A DNA stretch of 64,000 nt from Bacillota bacterium (GTDB lineage: Bacteria; Bacillota; Clostridia; Lachnospirales; Lachnospiraceae), in contig JAEZMV010000002.1 of NCBI GenBank assembly GCA_023414875.1, forward strand, positions 124,001 to 188,000, given 5' to 3'. Position numbers and translations under genes: made by a program. The notes beneath the pieces were generated by a model. The model worked only from the letters and a program-made list of their open reading frames with translations. It had not been told where the DNA came from and searched no databases. This document shows positions 43,814 through 52,270 of the stretch, piece after piece. The stretch's first letter is position 1. The number at the start of each line of letters is the position of its first letter.

Positions 43814-44887
43814 TTAATATTCTCCAGCTTCAGTCATCACATCTAGCAAAACATAGTCAGCAACAGCCGGATCAACTTCTACAGCTCCTGATTCAATGAA
43901 ATTTCTCTTCTGTAATTCATAGTATCCTTCCACCACACCGGATGCTGCTCCTTCTGCAACTTCTTTTCCTGTTAACCAATCAGCATCACCGCGCTGTGCG
44001 TACACAGTTTCTGAGTCCTGTGCTACCTGCTTTGCAATTAATTCGGCGGTTTCCTGCTGATGTTCATCTGCTGCGTAATCCATCGCTTTGAAGATTGCTC
44101 GTGTAAATCTCACTAAGATATCTCTGTTTTCCTTCGCATAATTAGGCATTGCGATCCAGCTTGCCAGTGATACCGTTTTATCAGAGAAGGTAAGATTATC
44201 AGTTAATTTTGTTGCATCCGGCATTTCATCCAGAATCTTCAAGCTGTTCGGTGACCAGGTTGCTGCTGCATCAACGCCACCGGATAACATTGCAGTAACA
44301 ATTGCGGATGCATCCATATCCATTGCTTTAATATCATCCATAGTCATTCCTGCTTTTGCTAATGAGTTAAGAAGAATATCTTCACTGGAGCTTCCAGAGG
44401 AATATGCCACCTTCTTACCAGCCAGATCTTCCACAGTTGTAATGCCTTTTCCACCGATTAATGCATCACCATTAGAAATATGGGATAATGCAAAGATTGT
44501 TGCCTGTCCGTTAATCGCAAGTTTATGTGCTCCCTGTCCAATGTAACCTATATCAATACTTCCGGATTCCATCGCAGCTATAATTGTCGGTCCATCCTGA
44601 AATTCTGTTAACTTAACTGTAATTCCCTCTTCCTCTAAATAACCTTGAGCTATGGCATTTTCAATCGCCCAAAGGCTTCCATAATTAGGCATATATGCTA
44701 CCGACAGCGTAACTGGCTCTTTGGTAGCCTCTGGTTCTACGGTATCTGTTACCTGTGCACCTTCATTTTCTGTTTGTGGAGCCTTTGTTGGAGTTGTTTC
44801 CTGTGTCTCTTTCTTACTTCCACATCCGGCCAACATACCTACTACCATAACTGTTGCCAGAAACAAACTTAATGCTTTCTTCTTCAT
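43814..44887 (-). CDS. NitT/TauT-family ABC substrate-binding lipoprotein (SsuA-like)
   Basis: 357 residues. Lipoprotein signal MKKKALSLFLATVMVVGMLAGCG (lipid Cys near residue 22), a Thr/Glu/Pro linker, then the family start VTLSVAYMPNYGSLWAIENAIAQGYLEEEGI. The interior VEDLAGKKVAYSSGSSSEDIL segment is typical. GGAGGAAAGACT precedes the ATG at 44887. It is the last gene of a permease-ATPase-binding-protein operon. Homologues import aliphatic sulfonates, taurine, nitrate, pyrimidine precursors or other small ligands; the ligand here cannot be told from sequence. Confidence 0.9.
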   Translation of the reverse strand: MKKKALSLFLATVMVVGMLAGCGSKKETQETTPTKAPQTENEGAQVTDTVEPEATKEPVTLSVAYMPNYGSLWAIENAIAQGYLEEEGITVKLTEFQDGPTIIAAMESGSIDIGYIGQGAHKLAINGQATIFALSHISNGDALIGGKGITTVEDLAGKKVAYSSGSSSEDILLNSLAKAGMTMDDIKAMDMDASAIVTAMLSGGVDAAATWSPNSLKILDEMPDATKLTDNLTFSDKTVSLASWIAMPNYAKENRDILVRFTRAIFKAMDYAADEHQQETAELIAKQVAQDSETVYAQRGDADWLTGKEVAEGAASGVVEGYYELQKRNFIESGAVEVDPAVADYVLLDVMTEAGEY

Positions 44888-45076
44888 AGTCTTTCCTCCT
44901 AGTTTATTTGTGTTATATCGGAATCTAGTCATCTTAATTCATTAATTTGTGATTCCTTTGTATTAAAATCCCCAATTCTACCGATAACTATTAGGCAAAT
45001 TTATTGAAAATAACTTTGTTATGTTCAAAAAAAGGAGATTTTTAATATCTATTTTGCTATTTCTTATGTTGCAGCC

Positions 45077-45868
45077 TTACTTTCGTACCTCAAGATATTC
45101 CTGGTACACCTGACTCCAAATATAATTCTTTAGTTCTATAAACCTCGGCGTTATTCTGGTTTCCTGATTACGAGGATATGGTATATCAATATCAACAATT
45201 TCTTTAATGCATCCGGGCCTTGCACTCATAATAATCACCTTTTGTGCCAATATAATTGCCTCATCTACATCGTGAGTAATAAAGAAGCAGGTCTTTCTTT
45301 CTTTTTCCCAGGTTTCAAGGAGTTCCTGCTGAAGCTGTGTTCTTGTTTGAGCATCCAACGCTCCAAAAGGCTCATCCATCAATAGAATGGAGGGATTCAC
45401 TGCATATGCTCGTGCAATAGCAACTCTCTGTTTCATACCACCGGACAGCTCCTTCGGATAATGATTCATGAAATCCTCTAGCTGCACCATCTTGATATAC
45501 TTGATTGCAATCTCTTCAGCTTCTTTTCCCTTAATTCCTTTTAATTTTAGTCCAAACATAACATTCTTCTTAACTGTTAACCAAGGAAATAGTGCATACT
45601 GCTGGAATACAACTCCTCGTTCTGTACCCGTTCCTTTAACTTCCTTCCCATCACAGAAAACCTTACCGGAGGTTGGCTCTGATAACCCTGCTATAATATT
45701 GAGTAATGTGGATTTTCCACAACCTGAAGGTCCAACAACACTAATAAATTCATTTTCTTTAATGTCAAGACTAACACCGTTTAAGGCAATCATTTCACCA
45801 TTTCTGGTATTAAAAACCTTCTTCACATTGTCAATCTTAACCTTTACACTTCTCTCTTCTCCTGCCAT
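45077..45868 (-). CDS. ABC transporter ATP-binding protein (SsuB/TauB type)
   Basis: 263 residues. Walker A GPSGCGKST, Q-loop VFQQYALFPWLTV, signature LSGGMKQRVAIARA, Walker B ILLMDEPFGALD and switch FFITHDVDEAI are all intact. The start overlaps the permease gene by 25 bases, so translation is coupled. It energises import of the ligand bound by the SsuA-like lipoprotein. Confidence 0.94.
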   Translation of the reverse strand: MAGEERSVKVKIDNVKKVFNTRNGEMIALNGVSLDIKENEFISVVGPSGCGKSTLLNIIAGLSEPTSGKVFCDGKEVKGTGTERGVVFQQYALFPWLTVKKNVMFGLKLKGIKGKEAEEIAIKYIKMVQLEDFMNHYPKELSGGMKQRVAIARAYAVNPSILLMDEPFGALDAQTRTQLQQELLETWEKERKTCFFITHDVDEAIILAQKVIIMSARPGCIKEIVDIDIPYPRNQETRITPRFIELKNYIWSQVYQEYLEVRK

Positions 45869-46623
45869 CCTGTGAACCTCCTCTCTAAGAACTTAACAAA
45901 TTTTTCTACCAGCATTCCAATGATACCAATGATGATGATATATAAAAGCATGGGTGCCGATTCAAAGCTGTTATTTAATGATCGAATTCTCATACCCAGA
46001 CCGGCAACTGCTCCCGTGGATTCTGCCGCAATCAGTGTTGTTAATGCCGTAGAGCTTCCTAATCTAATTGCTGTTATAATAAATGGCAATGTTGCCGGTG
46101 CTATTACCTTAAAGAAAATATGTTTATCATTCGCACCTAGTACTCTTGCTGCTTTTATCAAAGTTGCATCTACATTAATAACACCCTGATAGATTGTGAC
46201 CGTCATAATAAGGAATGTCGCAATTGTAATAACGATTATCTGTGGTTTACGACCTACTCCTGCAGATATAACAACCAATGGTACATACGCCAGTGGTGGG
46301 ATATTACGAACGAATTGTATCCATGGCTCAATTATATTTCTGACAGGTGCATACCAGGCCATTAGAATTGCAGTAGGTAGTGCCAATACAAAACCAATAG
46401 CAAAACCGGCAATGACTGAAATTAAGCTGCTTATAATATCTGTCCAAAACACTCCTCGTGATATCATAGTGCCCATAGCCTTCAACGTAAGAACTATGTT
46501 AGGAAAACTTCTTGCAGTCTGTGGGTTTAGCGATAAAAGATACCACAGAACCATTGCTGAAGCAAGTGACATCATCAGCCACGCTATTTTAGGAATTTTG
46601 CCAACCTTTTTTTTATTTTCCAT
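45844..46623 (-). CDS. ABC transporter permease (SsuC/TauC type)
   Basis: 259 residues, about six membrane segments, with the coupling loop VINVDATLIKAARVLGANDKHIFFKVIAPATLP. First gene of the importer operon; AAGGAG precedes the ATG. Divergent from the LacI regulator gene across a 446-bp spacer. Confidence 0.92.
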   Translation of the reverse strand: MENKKKVGKIPKIAWLMMSLASAMVLWYLLSLNPQTARSFPNIVLTLKAMGTMISRGVFWTDIISSLISVIAGFAIGFVLALPTAILMAWYAPVRNIIEPWIQFVRNIPPLAYVPLVVISAGVGRKPQIIVITIATFLIMTVTIYQGVINVDATLIKAARVLGANDKHIFFKVIAPATLPFIITAIRLGSSTALTTLIAAESTGAVAGLGMRIRSLNNSFESAPMLLYIIIIGIIGMLVEKFVKFLERRFTGWQEKREV

Positions 46624-46850
46624 ACCCGTCTCCTTGTCTACATTTTTTATAAGATTATTTTATCATCCTATTAAAATTTTTTAAGGTTGAAATTTTTTCA
46701 TACCTTTTTCTGTAGACATAAGGTATCTACTTATATGAAAGCAGGTAACCCTTCTTTCTGAAGAGAGTACAGGAAAACTAAAATTATAAGGAGACTAACC
46801 TGAATATCCTGCGAGAAATACCAATTCTAAAATGGTTTGAGCTACCAATA

Positions 46851-46896
46851 TTAAAAGTGCTAATCACTAATACCAGATTAATGAGTAGCACTTTAA
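46851..46896. repeat. Long hairpin in the ssuC/lacI divergent spacer
   Basis: AAAGTGCTA (46854-46862) and TAGCACTTT (46886-46894) are exact complements, and the inner bases TCACTAAT/ATTAATGA continue the stem with one G-T, giving nearly 20 bp around a five-base loop. The rest of 46624-47069 has a second weaker dyad (GAAGC..AAGCG/CGCTT..GCTTC, 46953-46981) and no credible gene. Confidence 0.6.
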
Positions 46897-47069
46897 TATA
46901 CTAGTTCTTTTGGAAATCACTTGACTATCTTGCTGAATATAGTTTACGATGAAGCAAAGCGTTTTCTTCGCTTACAGCTTCTAATTTCACAATGGCAAAG
47001 CAACCTATTTCTAAAGATCTCCTTCTATGTAACACAAATATAAATGATTAGAAAGGTCGTTTTCTGATT

Positions 47070-48089
47070 ATGACACTAAAAGATATCGCTAATACCGCTG
47101 GAGTCTCTATTTCCACAGTTTCCAGAATCCTTAACGGAAAATCTTCGGGCGCTGCCAGTAAGAAGGTCCAGGATAGAATATGGGAAATCGCTCGTGCAGG
47201 GGGATATATACCAAACGCTTCTGCACAAGCTTTAAAAACCGGGGCTTCTGTTAAAAAATTAAATAAATCTATAGCTTGTATCTATGCACGTTCAACCGAT
47301 GCAAAAAATGATGCTTTTTTTTCAGCCCTAACCAGAAGCATTGAGCAGGAAGCCTTAAAAGAAGGATTTATAGTAAAATATTCCTTTTCGGCCTATGATA
47401 TCCACAATCCTGCTACACAGCACCAGATTATAAATAATGAAGTAGACGGTGTTGCTGTTTTGGGCAGATGCGATAAAGAAACCTTAAAATTTCTTAAGCT
47501 TCATTTTAAAAAAGTTGTATATGCAGGGTTAAATGCTTTAGACGCCGAATATGATCAGGTGATTTGTGATGGATATGCTGTAGCAACCGAAGCTATGGAA
47601 TATCTTTTTCAACTCGGTCACATGAGAATTGGATATATAGGCGAAATGCAAAAAGAAGTCAGATATTTGGCTTATCGTGATGCCTTAAAAAGCCATCATA
47701 TTTCTCTTGATAAAAATCTGTTAACTAATGTTCCTATTTCTTCTGATGGTGGTTATCAGGGAGCAAAACGTATTCTCGAGAGAGCCGGTGATGTCTCTGC
47801 ATTCTTCTGCATTAACGACATAACTGCAATTGGTGCTCTCAAGGCAATTCAGGACTGTAATTATAAAATTCCTGAGGACATATCCGTAATCAGTATGGAT
47901 GATATTGATATTTCCCAATATGTATCACCCATGCTTACTACTATGCACATTCCTATTGAAGAAATCGGAAAAATGACTGCTAAAATATTAATTGACCGCA
48001 TTAGGAACGGACATACACTACCTCTTAAGATTTCACTGCCCTTTTATCTGGTAAAGAGAGAAAGTTGTGCGATACGCAAACGATTATAA
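47070..48089 (+). CDS. LacI/GalR-family transcriptional regulator
   Basis: 339 residues. The N-terminal LacI helix-turn-helix MTLKDIANTAGVSISTVSRILNGK is followed by a hinge (ASAQALKTG) and a periplasmic-binding-like sensor domain with DGVAVLGRCD, EYLFQLGHMRIGYIGE, AFFCINDITAIGALKAI and ISMDDIDISQY. It stands alone, divergent from the SsuABC-type importer. The ribosome-binding site AAAGG is rather far from the ATG. Possible targets are its own promoter, or the GCAAACGTTTGC sites before the PFK operon. Confidence 0.93.
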   Translation: MTLKDIANTAGVSISTVSRILNGKSSGAASKKVQDRIWEIARAGGYIPNASAQALKTGASVKKLNKSIACIYARSTDAKNDAFFSALTRSIEQEALKEGFIVKYSFSAYDIHNPATQHQIINNEVDGVAVLGRCDKETLKFLKLHFKKVVYAGLNALDAEYDQVICDGYAVATEAMEYLFQLGHMRIGYIGEMQKEVRYLAYRDALKSHHISLDKNLLTNVPISSDGGYQGAKRILERAGDVSAFFCINDITAIGALKAIQDCNYKIPEDISVISMDDIDISQYVSPMLTTMHIPIEEIGKMTAKILIDRIRNGHTLPLKISLPFYLVKRESCAIRKRL

Positions 48090-48108
48090 TAAATATAATG
48101 AAGAGTCC

Positions 48109-48155
48109 AGCCACTGCATCTTAAGAATCAATATTTTTTGATACAGTGGCTTTTT
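48109..48155 (+). terminator. Terminator of the LacI-family gene
   Basis: AGCCACTGCATC (48109-48120) pairs with GATACAGTGGCT (48140-48151) with one mismatch, followed by TTTTT. Confidence 0.85.
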
Positions 48156-48197
48156 GTTTAGGTTTTAAATTAAAGATTACATTAATACTATTTTATT

Positions 48198-48791
48198 TTA
48201 TAGAACCATCACCAGGTAAGCAGGAGATTGTGGTGGTATGCTAAGGGTTTGGAATATGGCATGTTCCACCCGTACAAGCTGCCCGGGCAAAATCGCATCT
48301 AATGGAATGATTTCATTATCTTCATCTAGAATCACTGTTTCATTCGATATGGTGAAAACCATCTGATCATACATGTCATAGGGATTTCCGGTGAGAAGGA
48401 AACCATTATTCGTATCAACACTCACAACACGGTCCGTTGTAATATTTACAGATGCTTCTTCCTGCAATACTACAATCCGGTAGGCGTTTGATTGTGGTGG
48501 AATACTCCTTGTCATTGCAGATGAGAAATCAGCATCAATTCTCATCCCCTCATTTAAATCATACAGATTAAGTGATGTTCCCTCCTCATCTATGATTATG
48601 GTATTATCTCCTACATTTAACCTAACTTCCTGCATATACATCCTATTGCTTTCATCGCTTACGAAAGAAATTAATATATAGCCTGTATTTCCTGTGTTTG
48701 CAGCAACTTCCTCAATAATTGCGTTTTCTACATGTATTATTTTATCTCTTTGAATTTGCATACCCTGTGGAACGGAACTATCACGATTCAT
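48198..48791 (-). CDS. Hypothetical protein with internal duplication
   Basis: 197 residues, not recognised. It contains two homologous beta-rich halves of about 88 residues: each has a VxVDxNxGxxL-like start, a TIIIDEE/TVILDED strand and ends with SIPPQSxAYxxxVL (residues 96-109 and 184-197). A shorter third copy of the motif may begin at residue 7 (VPQGMQIQRDKI). No signal peptide or membrane segment, so cytoplasmic unless exported by another route. Isolated on the minus strand, convergent with the LacI gene. The pattern suggests two OB- or DUF-like barrels binding a common ligand; function unknown. Confidence 0.8.
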   Translation of the reverse strand: MNRDSSVPQGMQIQRDKIIHVENAIIEEVAANTGNTGYILISFVSDESNRMYMQEVRLNVGDNTIIIDEEGTSLNLYDLNEGMRIDADFSSAMTRSIPPQSNAYRIVVLQEEASVNITTDRVVSVDTNNGFLLTGNPYDMYDQMVFTISNETVILDEDNEIIPLDAILPGQLVRVEHAIFQTLSIPPQSPAYLVMVL

Positions 48792-48903
48792 AATTATCCT
48801 CTTATTTGCAAATTATTCTAGTTATAATATATGTTAGTTTTTCTAGAAGTTACGGCCTCCGGTATAAATAATGTGCCTTCAAAAGGAGCCTTCTCCCTAC
48901 CTG

Positions 48904-48954
48904 AACTGACCCTCATAAGTTAGACCTAAAAACCTAACGTATGGGAGGTCAGTT
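48904..48954. mobile_element. IS-end-like inverted repeat
   Basis: AACTGACC...CTCATAAGTTAG (48904-48923) faces CTAACGTATGGGAGGTCAGTT (48934-48954), with two differences and a one-base bulge around a ten-base loop. The sequence TGACCCTCATAAGTTAGACC resembles terminal repeats of IS3-type elements, here collapsed tail to tail. No transposase gene accompanies it, so it is at most a remnant or a miniature element. Confidence 0.4.
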
Positions 48955-49110
48955 TTGTTCGGTAGAACGTGAAATCCTTTTATCCGGAGTTTGGAAGTAT
49001 AGTGAAGATGTTGCTTCAGAACAGATAAAAATAGAAGAGGTAATTTGATTGATACCCCGATTTATATGATTCTATTTGAGTCACTTGTGCTAAACGATAC
49101 AAAATTAGCT

Positions 49111-49167
49111 AAAAGAAAAAGAATTCCGGTGTGGAAATTAATCCTCTATCGGAATCCTTTTCTTTTT
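49111..49167. terminator. Terminator after the 41-residue protein gene
   Basis: AAAAGAAAAAGAATTCCG pairs with CGGAATCCTTTTCTTTTT (one bulge) around a 20-base loop. On the minus strand the stem ends in TTCTTTTTCTTTT directly after the small gene's stop at 49172. Confidence 0.78.
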
Positions 49168-49171
49168 CCTA

Positions 49172-49297
49172 TTAGTCCTCATCACAGAAGATACATCCCT
49201 CCGGAAATTCAGCGGAACAGGCTGCTTTCATCGGATCCATAAAGCTGCTGTCTTCCATATTATTTTCTGGTATATTATTAAAGTCTTTCTCTCTCAT
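49172..49297 (-). CDS. 41-residue Cys-containing protein under a Fur-like box
   Basis: Small acidic protein of 41 residues, MREKDFNNIPENNMEDSSFM followed by DPMKAACSAEFPEGCIFCDED, with three Cys in the last 15 residues (Cys27, 35, 38). An excellent AAGGAGGTTATAAT precedes the ATG at 49297, a promoter and a Fur-type operator lie 33-90 bp upstream, and a terminator follows immediately, so the unit is complete and self-contained. No known family is recognised. Candidates are an iron-starvation micro-protein binding a metal through its Cys/acidic tail, or a peptide precursor. Too short for standard gene callers. Confidence 0.72.
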   Translation of the reverse strand: MREKDFNNIPENNMEDSSFMDPMKAACSAEFPEGCIFCDED

Positions 49298-49329
49298 ATT
49301 ATAACCTCCTTAAAATGAATGCTTCTAAA

Positions 49330-49344
49330 TGATAATAGTTATCA
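49330..49344. promoter_or_regulatory. Near-consensus Fur box (7-1-7)
   Basis: TGATAATAGTTATCA differs at one position from the Bacillus Fur core TGATAATNATTATCA, and is embedded in the 19-bp palindrome AATGATAATAGTTATCATT. It overlaps the expected transcription start region of the 41-residue protein gene. PerR and Zur boxes are related, so the regulator may be another Fur-family member. Confidence 0.75.
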
Positions 49345-49357
49345 TTTCTATAATAAT

Positions 49358-49385
49358 ATTATATGATTATTTTAATATTAATCAA
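49358..49385 (-). promoter_or_regulatory. Promoter of the 41-residue protein gene
   Basis: On the minus strand TTGATT (49380-49385), 16 bases and TATAAT (49358-49363). The Fur-like box starts about 14 bases downstream of the -10. Confidence 0.55.
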
Positions 49386-49517
49386 GTGTTTTCTGATAAT
49401 TTACCAATATTCCACTTTTTGAACATCATTTCACTATCAATATTGTGTTTTTATGGTAAATTTGCACAATTATATACATTAATAAGAAGTGTGAAAAAGA
49501 AATTGCCGAATACTTGG

Positions 49518-50354
49518 TTATAGCTTTTCTTTCTTTTCTTCGTCTGAATCTTCTTCCGGCTTTACCTTACGAAGTAGGATAAGACCGTAAATAAATAATG
49601 TTAAACCAATAATTACTGGAATCAATTCCACAAGCAGCGAATTATGCTTTACCGTATCAGTACTTACCACCAAACTACCAAGCGCACTGATAAAATCAAC
49701 CAGGAAGTGATAGAATACCATAGGCCAGATTGAATTATTACGTAATACACAAGCACAGAAGAACACTCCATAAAACATACAATAGATTACCTGGAATATC
49801 CCTGATAGCAGATCATGACGACCTGCAATTGTAGTTGCAAAATGTATTAATCCAAAGATGATACTTGAAGCAAATACTGAAAGATAGATTCCTTTCTTGG
49901 TTTTTCCCCATTTTTGCATCATTAAATTAAGGGCTAAACCCCTTCCTATCACTTCTTCTCCTAAACCAACACCGATATTAAGAATAAAAAGCAATATATA
50001 AACTAGAGGCTGGGTAGTAACTAATTTTGTGTTTTGGTCAAATGTTGTAAGTATTTCTGCTATTTGCCAGATTAGCACGGGCGTGAAAAGCCATATCTGC
50101 TTCCATTCTCTTGGTTTTGTGATACCTGAGGTTTTAAATATACCTAGCCCTTTAATTAAAAGAATTCCAATAAATGCACATGTGAATTCTTCAACGATAA
50201 AGGCTGAATACAGTGCATTTCTATCCTTCATAAATTGCTCAAAAAATGATACGAGAGGATTTAAACTCAACTCACAGATCACCGTAATTACAAGATATAA
50301 AACGGCTACAAAAACAATCGGACTTTTAAAAGCAAATGATTTTATTTGTTTCAT
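49518..50354 (-). CDS. CPBP-family intramembrane metalloprotease
   Basis: About 278 residues, mostly hydrophobic with seven or eight membrane segments. The CPBP (CaaX-protease/bacteriocin-processing, formerly Abi) motifs are GLGEEVIGRGLAL (EExxxR), FGLIHFAT (FxxxH) and the late VFYHFLVDF (HxxxD/N). AAAGG lies ten bases before the ATG at 50354; the TTG at 50372 overlaps the Shine-Dalgarno. Family members process or confer immunity to peptides, or act in prenyl-protein and signal maturation. Proximity to a peptide-exporter-like ABC/two-component operon and to a 41-residue protein gene is suggestive, but this gene appears to have its own transcript. Confidence 0.9.
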   Translation of the reverse strand: MKQIKSFAFKSPIVFVAVLYLVITVICELSLNPLVSFFEQFMKDRNALYSAFIVEEFTCAFIGILLIKGLGIFKTSGITKPREWKQIWLFTPVLIWQIAEILTTFDQNTKLVTTQPLVYILLFILNIGVGLGEEVIGRGLALNLMMQKWGKTKKGIYLSVFASSIIFGLIHFATTIAGRHDLLSGIFQVIYCMFYGVFFCACVLRNNSIWPMVFYHFLVDFISALGSLVVSTDTVKHNSLLVELIPVIIGLTLFIYGLILLRKVKPEEDSDEEKKEKL

Positions 50355-50568
50355 GATTAATTTTCCTTTCAAATATAAACATATTTTTTTATTTCAGGTA
50401 ATTGTGAAATCTCATAAGTTTAACTCTTTATATAGTAAATGCACTTTTAATTCATAGTTAATGGGTTGAAAACTTCCAATTTAGGGCGCAAAAAATCAGG
50501 CTTCCTACAGTTATTAGGAAACAAAATTAAATACCTTCATATACATCTTAATAATTTTAAATCTTATT

Positions 50569-51474
50569 TCAAATTATATTCCAGCATATGATTATGCTTA
50601 GCCTTCCATCAGATAGTTCAGTAGAAATCTTACCCTTCAACTGCTCTACCAGAGCTTTGACAATGCTTAGCCCCAATCCTGTATTCCCTTTACTCCTCAT
50701 TTTATCAGCGGTATAAGTCCTGTCGAATATGTGCTCAATATCCTCCTTCGATAATTGCGGTGCGTCATTTGTAAAACTTGAGACCAGCTGTGCACCCTGC
50801 CTGGTAAGGGATATATTCACACATCCATTTCCGTGCTTTATGGCATTATGCATTAGGTTCTGATAGATACGTCTTATAGCACTCTCATCAGCGGGGATCG
50901 CTGGTAAGGACTCATCGACTTCAATTACGGGTTCAATTCCCCGGTCGATAAAATCATTATAATATGCAGCAAGCAATTCACACAGAATATCCTGCAGTCT
51001 GATCGGCTCAATATTAAAACTGTATTCACCAGCCTCACATCTTGATAATTCAAAGAAATCCGTAATCAGTGTTTGCAGAGACATCGCTCGTATTAATACG
51101 ATGTCCTGATAGCGCTTTTTCTGCTCGAGCGGCAGACCTTCATCCTGCAGCAGCTGAATATATCCGATGACAGAGGTTAGGGGCGTTCGCAGATCATGAG
51201 AAATGTTTGCTATCTCCTGCCTCTGCTGCATATCTCTATACCTGAACTCGATCTCCGAAACCTTTTTTCGCTCAATAAACCGATTCATCTCTACTACCAT
51301 CTCTTCGAGTGAATGGTTCGAGTAGGATAACTTGATTTTTTGGTTTGTATTTTCTTTGCTGATCTGTTTTAGGTTCGCCGTAATCCTTTTTATCTCGGAC
51401 CGGGTTAATATCAGCATTACTATACACAAAAGCACCATAAGGATTAAAATACTGATTAGGATAATTTTTATCAA
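50569..51474 (-). CDS. Sensor histidine kinase of an ABC-linked two-component system
   Basis: 301 residues: one N-terminal membrane helix (IKIILISILILMVLLCIVMLIL), a HAMP-like linker, the H box EIANISHDLRTPLTSVIGYIQLL near residue 93, N box NLMHNAIKHG and G box NTGLGLSIVKAL. It starts with TTG at 51474 behind AGGTGA; no ATG alternative fits. The short extracellular portion means signal sensing through the membrane or an associated transporter, as in BceS-type and SpaK/BcrS-related kinases. Last gene of the regulator-ABC-permease-kinase operon. Confidence 0.9.
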   Translation of the reverse strand: MIKIILISILILMVLLCIVMLILTRSEIKRITANLKQISKENTNQKIKLSYSNHSLEEMVVEMNRFIERKKVSEIEFRYRDMQQRQEIANISHDLRTPLTSVIGYIQLLQDEGLPLEQKKRYQDIVLIRAMSLQTLITDFFELSRCEAGEYSFNIEPIRLQDILCELLAAYYNDFIDRGIEPVIEVDESLPAIPADESAIRRIYQNLMHNAIKHGNGCVNISLTRQGAQLVSSFTNDAPQLSKEDIEHIFDRTYTADKMRSKGNTGLGLSIVKALVEQLKGKISTELSDGRLSIIICWNII

Positions 51475-51490
51475 AGCGTCACCTACTTAC

Positions 51491-52270
51491 TTATTTCCAT
51501 TTACGGTTAAGAAATGCACCCGATAGGATAAAAACCATAATATAGATAGTTCCAATGATAGCCGCTGTAAACAATTGCTTCGTATCAGTGATACCGCCTC
51601 CGGCCGTAGATAATTTGATAGCAGCAGTATTAATATGAATCATTTTTACCGGCCCTACTAATTGAGTCAGCTGCGTTGTAAGAAGTGCATCGTAGAACGG
51701 TCCAAACTTAACGGTATTATAGGACTGTACTATGTTGATAAAATAACTAAAACCAATGATTCCCCAGTAAAAAAATATTGCCAAACTACTTTTTCTTAAT
51801 AAGAACATCAGTAGTGTGCTAAGAATCATTGCTGCTAAATAAAGAGGTAATGCAGCTGTTATTGAAGCAAGAAAGTTTATCAGTAACTCTCCACTAACCA
51901 TAGAGCCAATTGCTAAGGAAGCACTTAGACACCAGGTTATCACCACTATCAGGACTGTCATAAATACAAGAAAGCAAGAAACAATCGTTTTTGTGAAAAA
52001 AAACTTCAATCTTGTTATACCGAAGGTAACTGTATTGATATATGTATGATCTTTAAATTCTTCGCCGGTAATTGCATCCGTTAATAATGGCCATAAAAAT
52101 ACCGGCAATACCAGCATGACTTTTGATAAAGCTATTAGGTCATCCATAGGTGCCTTCATTGGGCTTATTATAATGAACGTAAGGAAAATTAGGATGCCCC
52201 AGAATATATATAAAAATCTTCTGTTAAATAGACGAAAAACCTCTGCTTTTACCAGATTAATCACTTGCAT
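51491..52270 (-). CDS. ABC-2-type permease (lantibiotic/bacitracin-efflux-like)
   Basis: About 260 residues with six membrane segments, starting with LVKAEVFRLFNRRFLYIFWGILIFL. It overlaps the end of the ATPase gene. The ATG at 52270 is only two bases from GGAGG; the GTG at 52264 is eight bases away and may be the true start. It forms an exporter or detoxifying transporter with the preceding ATPase. No obvious large extracellular domain of the BceB kind. Confidence 0.85.
   Translation of the reverse strand: MQVINLVKAEVFRLFNRRFLYIFWGILIFLTFIIISPMKAPMDDLIALSKVMLVLPVFLWPLLTDAITGEEFKDHTYINTVTFGITRLKFFFTKTIVSCFLVFMTVLIVVITWCLSASLAIGSMVSGELLINFLASITAALPLYLAAMILSTLLMFLLRKSSLAIFFYWGIIGFSYFINIVQSYNTVKFGPFYDALLTTQLTQLVGPVKMIHINTAAIKLSTAGGGITDTKQLFTAAIIGTIYIMVFILSGAFLNRKWK

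Noticed and set aside
46802..46905. 34-codon open frame with AAGGAG upstream in the ssuC/lacI spacer
   Set aside because: It would need a CTG start and overlaps the strong hairpin at 46851-46896; there is no codon bias or other support.
46624..47069. TPP riboswitch in front of the SsuABC/ThiXYZ-like importer
   Set aside because: The CTGAGA...ACC and GATCTGGATAATGCC signatures are absent, so a thiamine-precursor role is not supported.
48960..49050. Plus-strand frame SGVWKYSEDVASEQIKIEEVI after the IS-like repeat as a truncated transposase
   Set aside because: Too short and not recognisable as any transposase; no start codon with a ribosome-binding site.
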